Below, one piece after another: positions 23,810-28,396 of a stretch of DNA of 28,396 nucleotides (within the stretch, counting starts at the first letter, position 1; each line of letters begins with the position of its first letter). The notes beneath the pieces are model-generated. The model worked only from the letters and a program-made list of their open reading frames with translations. It made no database searches and was not told the DNA's origin. The stretch comes from an uncultured Helcococcus sp. (lineage in GTDB: Bacteria > Bacillota > Clostridia > Tissierellales > Peptoniphilaceae), in the NCBI GenBank assembly GCA_937926545.1, contig CALAZW010000050.1, positions 1-28,396 of the forward strand. The letters are read 5' to 3'. Made by a program: the position numbers and the translations under genes.

Positions 23810-23838
23810 ATTATAAAGTAAATAGGCCTATTACTCAA
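23810..23838 (-). promoter_or_regulatory. Promoter for the exporter/coiled-coil operon
   Basis: On the minus strand TTGAGT (23833-23838), a 17-bp spacer and TATAAT (23810-23815) give a good promoter about 29 bases before the ATG at 23781. Confidence 0.78.
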
Positions 23839-23875
23839 ATTTAAAAGACTATAATTAGCAATTTTTTCACCTAAA

Positions 23876-23884
23876 TGTTATAAT
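23876..23884 (+). promoter_or_regulatory. Extended -10 promoter for the Asp23 gene
   Basis: TGTTATAAT is an extended -10; a possible -35 is TTAGCA at 23855-23860 (18-bp spacer). It gives a leader of about 28 bases; the ribosome site is AAAGGAGAT before the ATG at 23919. Confidence 0.65.
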
Positions 23885-23918
23885 GTGACTAATAGGATAT
23901 TTATGAAAGGAGATCCAG

Positions 23919-24248
23919 ATGACAGACTTCAAAAATGGCTCAGTAAAAATTGCAAATGAAATAGTAGATCAGTTAATCGCAGAATCTGCCTTAAAAGTAG
24001 AAGGTGTTGATTCTGTTATAGGATATAAGAACCAAAAGGTAGACTACAAGAAAAAAGAAGGCATAGTTTCCATAATAGACAATGGTAAAATGGAAGTTGC
24101 CCTTAGCTTAATCTTGGATGGTAACTCCAATATATATGAAACCTGTGAAAGCGTACAAAAAAATGTACAAGAACAATTGGACGTTATGCTTGGCTTGGAT
24201 GTGACCAAGGTTAATATCGTAGTTAAAGATGTTAATTACAACAACTAA
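23919..24248 (+). CDS. Asp23/Gls24 family envelope stress response protein
   Basis: Asp23/Gls24 proteins are small cytosolic or membrane-associated proteins found in many copies in Firmicutes and induced by alkaline or envelope stress. The 109-residue protein has the family layout: GSVKIANEIVDQLIAESALKV at the start, VEGVDSVIGY and a C-terminal NVQEQLDVMLGLDV helix followed by VNIVVKDVNY. It is transcribed alone, from an extended -10 promoter to a strong terminator. Its molecular function is unclear. Confidence 0.9.
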   Translation: MTDFKNGSVKIANEIVDQLIAESALKVEGVDSVIGYKNQKVDYKKKEGIVSIIDNGKMEVALSLILDGNSNIYETCESVQKNVQEQLDVMLGLDVTKVNIVVKDVNYNN

Positions 24249-24252
24249 TATT

Positions 24253-24286
24253 AAAGGACCTGTCTTAAGACAAGTCCTTTTTTTCT
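24253..24286. terminator. Bidirectional Rho-independent terminator
   Basis: AAAGGAC and GTCCTTT, with an inner TGTC/GACA stem and one mismatch, form a long hairpin followed by a T-run on the plus strand. The A-rich base gives T residues on the minus strand. The right arm overlaps the stop codon and last codons of the convergent membrane gene. Confidence 0.85.
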
Positions 24287-24774
24287 TCCGCTAATTTACT
24301 TGTTATCCTGATTAATCTATAGATTATAAAACCAATCATACCATTTACTATAAAAACATAGCCCAGCCTTCTATACCAAAATACATACCAAAGAAAAACC
24401 AGGCCTGTACTAATCAAATAGGCTATTTCTATAAATAGGGCCTTTTCATAGTCCCTCTTGGCCAAGAGAATCACTATAGAGCTTATATTTACAGGCCCCA
24501 TGTAGCTTATCATATATCTTAGATAATAGGGCCATCTTTCATAGCGAGGCTTAAAAAATAGTATCAAGACCAGGGCCAGAAAATAAATTTCCAAAATATA
24601 GTTGGTTATAAAGGCCATGTACTTGTCCCTATTAAAAAAATCCTCCACCTGGTCCAAGATCTGAGCCAGGTCTACAGGAGATCTGGGCCGGTCCCTATAG
24701 TCACTTTTTTTCTTTTTATAACTTGACCATCTATCAGTTAAACCTTCTTTCAAGTCCTTCTTGTTTTCGTCCAT
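24265..24774 (-). CDS. Unknown four-helix membrane protein
   Basis: I do not recognise this 169-residue protein. A charged N-terminus of about 50 residues (Lys, Arg, Asp) is followed by four hydrophobic segments at about 53-75, 85-105, 111-133 and 138-155, and a charged Lys-rich tail. No catalytic or binding motif is seen. AGGAGG lies 7 bases before the ATG. It begins MDENK, as does the 92-residue membrane protein encoded just upstream on the same strand. It is probably the last gene of the idi2-mrp transcript. Confidence 0.7.
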   Translation of the reverse strand: MDENKKDLKEGLTDRWSSYKKKKSDYRDRPRSPVDLAQILDQVEDFFNRDKYMAFITNYILEIYFLALVLILFFKPRYERWPYYLRYMISYMGPVNISSIVILLAKRDYEKALFIEIAYLISTGLVFLWYVFWYRRLGYVFIVNGMIGFIIYRLIRITSKLAEEKKDLS

Positions 24775-24789
24775 AAAAAAACCTCCTTA

Positions 24790-24801
24790 TTACCATGGTA
24801 A
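24790..24801. repeat. 12-bp perfect palindrome in the gap between the two small membrane genes
   Basis: TTACCATGGTAA reads the same on both strands, lying about 16 bases before the ATG of the 169-residue protein. It could be an operator or nothing; no hairpin loop is possible. Confidence 0.3.
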
Positions 24802-24839
24802 CAAGAAGGCTAGTCTTTTAAATTCCTTTATTACTTCAT

Positions 24840-25118
24840 TTATTTCACAAGTAGGCCCAAACCAAAAATCAAATTAATGATTCCTATTAGGATTAGAAGA
24901 CCTCCTATAATCATAAACTTTTTTTGACCTGTAAGCTTAAACTTAACTATGCTGTTGGCCCCCATAAGACCAAAGGCCAGGCAAAGGGAAATATTTGATA
25001 TACCGGATGGTATAATCTTTTTTATTTCCAAAAGAATAAGAATTACAGTTATTATGGAAAATAAAGATGTTCCCATAGAAAGTCTAATCAAAAGTTTATT
25101 TTGTTTATTTTCGTCCAT
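24840..25118 (-). CDS. Small three-helix membrane protein of unknown function
   Basis: This 92-residue protein has three hydrophobic segments at about 12-31, 40-57 and 67-89 and almost no loops; nothing in it suggests an enzyme. It resembles small uncharacterised Firmicute membrane proteins but I cannot name a family. Its ATG shares a base with the mrp stop codon (TAATG), so it is translationally coupled to mrp and likely expressed in step with it. Confidence 0.7.
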   Translation of the reverse strand: MDENKQNKLLIRLSMGTSLFSIITVILILLEIKKIIPSGISNISLCLAFGLMGANSIVKFKLTGQKKFMIIGGLLILIGIINLIFGLGLLVK

Positions 25119-25909
25119 TATTTTTCCTTTGTAAATTCAACTAAACTGTCTATAGCCCCATCCATAAAATGAGCATCCAAGTCTTCTACCAAACCCTTGT
25201 CAACTTGACTGGCAATTTCTGGGTTTATAGGAATTTGGGCAAGTAGGTTAAGCTTTCTTTCGCTGGCCACTTGCTCAGCCTTGCTCTCACCAAAGATATG
25301 GTGTTTCTTACCACAGTCTGTACAAGTGAAATAAGACATGTTTTCAACTAGTCCTATAATAGGTACATCCATCTTATTGGCCATATTAACAGCCTTATCA
25401 ACTATCATGGAAACCAAGTCTTGAGGACTTGTAACTATGACAATTCCCTTTAGTGGTAAAGATTGGAATACGGTTAAGGCCACATCACCAGTTCCTGGTG
25501 GCATGTCTACAAACATATAGTCCACTTCTTCCCAAACGATGTCTTGCCAAAATTGCTTTATGGCTCCTGACACTACCGGTCCTCTCCAAACTACTGGGTC
25601 TGTTTCATTTTCCAATAGTAGGTTGGCCGAACAAATTTTAACCCCATTTTTTGAAACTGCAGGGTAAGTACCAGTTTTATATGCCATTAAAGGTCCCTTT
25701 ACACCAAAGGATTTTGGTATGGAAGGTCCTGTTATATCTGCGTCTAAAATAGCTGTCTTATAGCCTTTTTTATTCATTTCAGATGCTAATAGTGATGTTA
25801 CTAGGGATTTTCCTACCCCGCCCTTACCACTTACAACACCGATTACATTTTTAACATTGCTCAATTGATTTTGTTGTTCAAAGAACAAACTTTTGTCTTT
25901 TGCGTTCAT
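25118..25909 (-). CDS. mrp: Mrp/NBP35-type Fe-S carrier ATPase
   Basis: Mrp/ApbC proteins are P-loop ATPases that carry or deliver [4Fe-4S] clusters. The 263-residue protein has the deviant Walker A GKGGVGKS (28-35), LDADITGPSIPKSFG (switch I), VDMPPGTGD (Walker B) and the CxxC cluster site Cys196-x-x-Cys199 (CTDCGKKH). There is no N-terminal DUF59 domain, as in many Firmicute forms. The start follows AGGAGG, which itself overlaps the idi2 stop codon. It is read with idi2, away from the suf operon though it probably receives clusters from Suf. Confidence 0.94.
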   Translation of the reverse strand: MNAKDKSLFFEQQNQLSNVKNVIGVVSGKGGVGKSLVTSLLASEMNKKGYKTAILDADITGPSIPKSFGVKGPLMAYKTGTYPAVSKNGVKICSANLLLENETDPVVWRGPVVSGAIKQFWQDIVWEEVDYMFVDMPPGTGDVALTVFQSLPLKGIVIVTSPQDLVSMIVDKAVNMANKMDVPIIGLVENMSYFTCTDCGKKHHIFGESKAEQVASERKLNLLAQIPINPEIASQVDKGLVEDLDAHFMDGAIDSLVEFTKEK

Positions 25910-25917
25910 ACTTCCTC

Positions 25918-26946
25918 CTAGATAATCTCCTTAAGTCTTCCTGTGATCTTATAAGGAGTATTTTTCAACTCTTCTATATTTCTAGCCCCTAATAAAAGCA
26001 TAATCATCTTTGTCTTATAGATGATTTCTTCCAGATATGCCCTTGCATAGTCATAGCCACCATGTAAAAGATATTTCAATAATTCTCCACTGATGCCAAC
26101 ATAGTCAGCCCCCAGTATAAGAGATTTAACTATATCCATACTATTTTTAATTCCACCACTGGAAATAAGAACTATATCATCACTTACCTTCCTAGCATTT
26201 ATTATGGACTTGGCTGTAGGTACTCCCCAGTCATATAAATCCGAAAAATCATATTCTAAATTTCTCAGATTTTCTATTTCAACAAAGTTAGTGCCTCCAT
26301 AGCCGGAAACATTAATCATGTTAACTCCTGAGTCAACCAATTTTCTTATTACTTCTTCAGACATGCCAAAGCCTACTTCTTTAACCATTATCTTTCCAGG
26401 ATTTTCTTTTACTCCCATTTCAATGTTGCTTAAAATGCCTTCAAAGTTTCTCTCTCCACCCTTTGTTACTAATTCTTGAGCTGGATTAATATATAAAGAA
26501 ATAACCTCCGCATTAACCATCTCCATTGCCGCCTTAATATGAGCCATACTATCGTTGGCATTCAAATTGGCTATTACAATGGCATTTTGATCGTCTATGC
26601 TATTGTCCGTTCCAATAAATAAATCCTTACAGACCTTGTCTTCAACAGCTACAGATTGTGAACCAACCTCCATAGGAATATTAAATTCCTTGGAAAGCAT
26701 ATATAAACTTTCGTTTATTTCACAGCCCTTCTCTGTTCCTCCGGTCATGGCATTGATTAGCAGTGGGAAAGAAATCTCTCTTCCTAAAAAGTCAACTGTA
26801 GTATCAATATCTTCAAAATTTAGATCTGGTAAAGAATTATGTTCGATATATACATCGTCAAATAATGTATTTCCCCTATGTGTCGTCTTTAGCGAATTTT
26901 CAATTCGTTGATCTCTATTTATTCTTCTCACTTCTATCACTCTCAC
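25918..26946 (-). CDS. fni: Type 2 isopentenyl-diphosphate isomerase (FMN-dependent)
   Basis: The enzyme interconverts IPP and DMAPP for isoprenoid synthesis and uses FMN and NADPH. The protein (342 residues from the GTG at 26946) has TTHRGNTLFDDV, NAMTGGTEKG, EVGSQSVAVED, VKEVGFGMS and the FMN stretches SGYGGTNFVEIE and SSGGIKNSMDIVKSLILGAD. The start is uncertain: GTG codons occur at positions 1, 3 and 6, and the last (26931) gives MRRINRDQRIENSL, nearest to family N-termini. No standard ribosome site decides the matter. Presence of type 2 isomerase implies a mevalonate route. Confidence 0.93.
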   Translation of the reverse strand: MRVIEVRRINRDQRIENSLKTTHRGNTLFDDVYIEHNSLPDLNFEDIDTTVDFLGREISFPLLINAMTGGTEKGCEINESLYMLSKEFNIPMEVGSQSVAVEDKVCKDLFIGTDNSIDDQNAIVIANLNANDSMAHIKAAMEMVNAEVISLYINPAQELVTKGGERNFEGILSNIEMGVKENPGKIMVKEVGFGMSEEVIRKLVDSGVNMINVSGYGGTNFVEIENLRNLEYDFSDLYDWGVPTAKSIINARKVSDDIVLISSGGIKNSMDIVKSLILGADYVGISGELLKYLLHGGYDYARAYLEEIIYKTKMIMLLLGARNIEELKNTPYKITGRLKEII

Positions 26947-27021
26947 TAATAATATTTAGCTTCCTTTGGGAAACTATGTAGTTATTCTTTCCAGTATACA
27001 TATAGTTAGACTCCACTATCT

Positions 27022-27051
27022 ATAATACCACACTATGTCTCCATAAGACAA
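27022..27051 (-). promoter_or_regulatory. Promoter for the idi2-mrp operon
   Basis: On the minus strand TTGTCT (27046-27051), an 18-bp spacer and TATTAT (27022-27027), with TGG before it, give a start near 27015 and a leader of about 70 bases. The -35 lies inside one arm of the inverted repeat. Confidence 0.6.
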
Positions 27052-27108
27052 AATATACTTATATATATCTAAGTGAACCTATAAAAGTATTACTAATATG
27101 TCTTATGG
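27041..27108. repeat. 10-bp inverted repeat with arms 48 bases apart between divergent promoters
   Basis: CCATAAGACA (27041-27050) and TGTCTTATGG (27099-27108) are exact reverse complements. The left arm carries most of the -35 of idi2; the right arm lies about 24 bases upstream of the flavodiiron -35. This looks like paired binding sites of one regulator. Confidence 0.5.
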
Positions 27109-27132
27109 GCCAGGTCCTATATCTTCTTATAA

Positions 27133-27161
27133 TTGCATTTTATCATTATATACTATAAAAT
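27133..27161 (+). promoter_or_regulatory. Promoter for the flavodiiron gene
   Basis: TTGCAT (27133-27138), a 17-bp spacer and TAAAAT (27156-27161). ATTTTAT (27137-27143) and ATAAAAT (27155-27161) are an inverted repeat that overlaps both elements. AGAGGTGG precedes the ATG at 27195. Confidence 0.6.
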
Positions 27162-27194
27162 TAAAGCATAACAATTAATGATAGAGGTGGTTAA

Positions 27195-28396
27195 ATGAAT
27201 TTATTAACTGTTCAAATTACTGACTTCCTAACTTACATAGGAGTTAATGACAGAGATACACATCTTTTCGAAAACCAATGGCCTTTAGAAGATGGTATTT
27301 CCTATAACTCATACCTGTTAACTGGTGAAAAAACAGCCCTTATGGATACTGTTAAAATCACTAAGGTTGATGAATTTGTGGAAAAACTAGAAGAAGCCCT
27401 TGATGGAAAAGACTTAGACTATATAATCGTACATCATATGGAGCCAGACCATTCTGGATCAATTCAAACTATTCAAAACTTATATCCGAATGTTAAAATC
27501 GTTGGTAATAAGAAGACTATTGAATTTTTAGAAGGTTTTTATGGCATAACTGAAGGAATTATTGAAGTAAAGGACGGCGAAAGCCTGGACCTGGGAGGTA
27601 GAAAACTAACCTTCTATACTACTCCAATGTTACACTGGCCTGAATCCATGGTTTCTTATGAAGAAAATAGTGGAATCCTATTCTCCCAAGATGCCTTTGG
27701 CGGATTTGGAGCATTAAATGGAACTATTTTTGACGATGAAATCAATTGGGATTTCTTTGCCAAGGAAACGTCTAGATACTTTACCAATATTGTTGGTAAG
27801 TTCTCCAGACAAGTACAATTTGCCCTTAAAAAACTTGCTCCTTTGGACATTAAAATGATTTGTCCAGTTCATGGACCTGTTTGGAAGGAACATCCAGAAA
27901 AAATTATAAAACTATACGATAGACTATCCAGCTACCAAACTGAAAAGGGAGTTGTAATTGTCTATGGATCCATGTATGGAAACACAGCTACCATGGCAGA
28001 AACAGTTGCCAGACAATTGGCTGTTAGGGGCATCAAAAACGTTAAGGTATTTGACGTTTCTAAAACCCACCCTTCCCATATCTTAAATGAGATTTGGAGG
28101 TATAAGGGAACTATTTTAGGATCATGTACCTATAATAATGGCCTATTCCCAGTGATGAAAAACCTTGTTAATATAGTAGAATCTAACAAGATTGAAAATC
28201 ACGTTTTAGGAGTATTTGGCTCTTATTCTTGGAGTGGTGGAGCCCTAAAAGAATTAAAAGAATTTGGTGAAAACTCCAAATTTGAAATGCTAGAAACAAC
28301 CATAGAAGCAAAATGCAGCCCTACTAAGGAAGACCTGGAAAAATGTAAGGTCTTGGCTGACGAAATGGCTGATGCTTTAGAATCCTGTGGAGAAGA
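27195..28396 (+). CDS. fprA: Flavodiiron protein (FprA-type O2/NO reductase), right end cut by window
   Basis: Flavodiiron proteins reduce O2 to water or NO to N2O and protect anaerobes. The 400 codons visible have a metallo-beta-lactamase-fold domain with the full diiron ligand set H81-x-E83-x-D85-H86 (HHMEPDHSG), His147 (PMLHWPES), Asp166 (FSQDAFGG) and His226 (PVHGPVW). A flavodoxin domain begins near residue 253, with the FMN loop GSMYGNTATMAE (258-269) and GSCTYNNGLFP. Class A proteins are about 400 residues, so only a few C-terminal residues are missing, unless a rubredoxin-like extension follows. It is transcribed divergently from idi2. Electron donor is unknown. Confidence 0.96.
   Translation, partial: MNLLTVQITDFLTYIGVNDRDTHLFENQWPLEDGISYNSYLLTGEKTALMDTVKITKVDEFVEKLEEALDGKDLDYIIVHHMEPDHSGSIQTIQNLYPNVKIVGNKKTIEFLEGFYGITEGIIEVKDGESLDLGGRKLTFYTTPMLHWPESMVSYEENSGILFSQDAFGGFGALNGTIFDDEINWDFFAKETSRYFTNIVGKFSRQVQFALKKLAPLDIKMICPVHGPVWKEHPEKIIKLYDRLSSYQTEKGVVIVYGSMYGNTATMAETVARQLAVRGIKNVKVFDVSKTHPSHILNEIWRYKGTILGSCTYNNGLFPVMKNLVNIVESNKIENHVLGVFGSYSWSGGALKELKEFGENSKFEMLETTIEAKCSPTKEDLEKCKVLADEMADALESCGE

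Larger units (their letters stand above)
26947..27194. other. 248-bp AT-rich divergent intergenic region
   Basis: No gene is seen. It holds divergent promoters for idi2 (leftward) and the flavodiiron gene (rightward), a 10-bp inverted repeat with arms 48 bases apart, and a palindrome ATTTTAT-N11-ATAAAAT at the rightward promoter. Confidence 0.7.

Noticed and set aside
27656..27850. Minus-strand open frame inside the flavodiiron gene
   Set aside because: The plus strand carries the full diiron and FMN motif set; the opposite frame has no recognisable content.
1..28396. CRISPR array, prophage, transposon or integration site
   Set aside because: I found no regularly spaced repeats, no transposase or integrase reading frame, and no direct repeat at the tRNA-Arg 3' end within the window.

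Overview
The window is AT-rich DNA from an anaerobic Firmicute. The evidence is a clostridial-type sufCBDSU operon, an [FeFe]-hydrogenase maturation set (hydE, hydG, hydF with a TM1266-like partner), a flavodiiron protein, an Asp23/Gls24 protein and an alr-mazF pair. Codon use is rich in AGG, CTA and ATA, and the only RNA gene seen is tRNA-Arg(CCT). Type 2 IPP isomerase points to the mevalonate route to isoprenoids. A member of the Tissierellia/Peptoniphilaceae is my best guess, but that is inference. I see no prophage, insertion sequence or CRISPR array; this is ordinary chromosomal DNA, mostly transcribed on the minus strand.

Layout. (1) 1-5280: folC (cut by the window edge), a HAD phosphatase, then hydF, hydG, hydE and the small TM1266-family gene. 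These are read leftward, and in front of them lies a short leader that can fold into either an antiterminator or a terminator. (2) 5279-8938: a MATE exporter and a membrane-anchored endonuclease/exonuclease/phosphatase-fold protein, then a lipoprotein on the plus strand and a TVP38/TMEM64 membrane protein. (3) 8948-13609: a DJ-1/PfpI protein, MazF with no antitoxin beside it, Alr, an AcpS-NnrD fusion and an MTA/SAH deaminase. (4) 13631-16997: tRNA-Arg(CCT), a four-helix membrane protein, a D,D-carboxypeptidase, an ANT(6)-like protein with a changed active-site residue, and divergent MscL with a zinc ribbon. (5) 17038-21953: sufU-sufS-sufD-sufB-sufC behind a strong promoter that carries two inverted repeats. 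(6) 21975-28396: a coiled-coil protein of unknown function overlapping an aromatic-acid-exporter-like protein, an Asp23 protein, two small membrane proteins, Mrp, IPP isomerase, and a divergent flavodiiron protein nearly complete at the right edge.

How the genes work together. Iron-sulfur chemistry links much of the window: Suf builds clusters, Mrp probably carries them, HydE/G/F build the hydrogenase H-cluster, and the flavodiiron protein removes O2 or NO that would damage them. A second theme is the envelope: alanine racemase, D,D-carboxypeptidase, MscL, a TVP38 protein, isoprenoid supply and Asp23. The least ordinary items are the hyd leader, the paired inverted repeats at suf and between idi2 and the flavodiiron gene, the antitoxin-less MazF, the AcpS-NnrD fusion and the D-to-N change in the ANT(6)-like protein.
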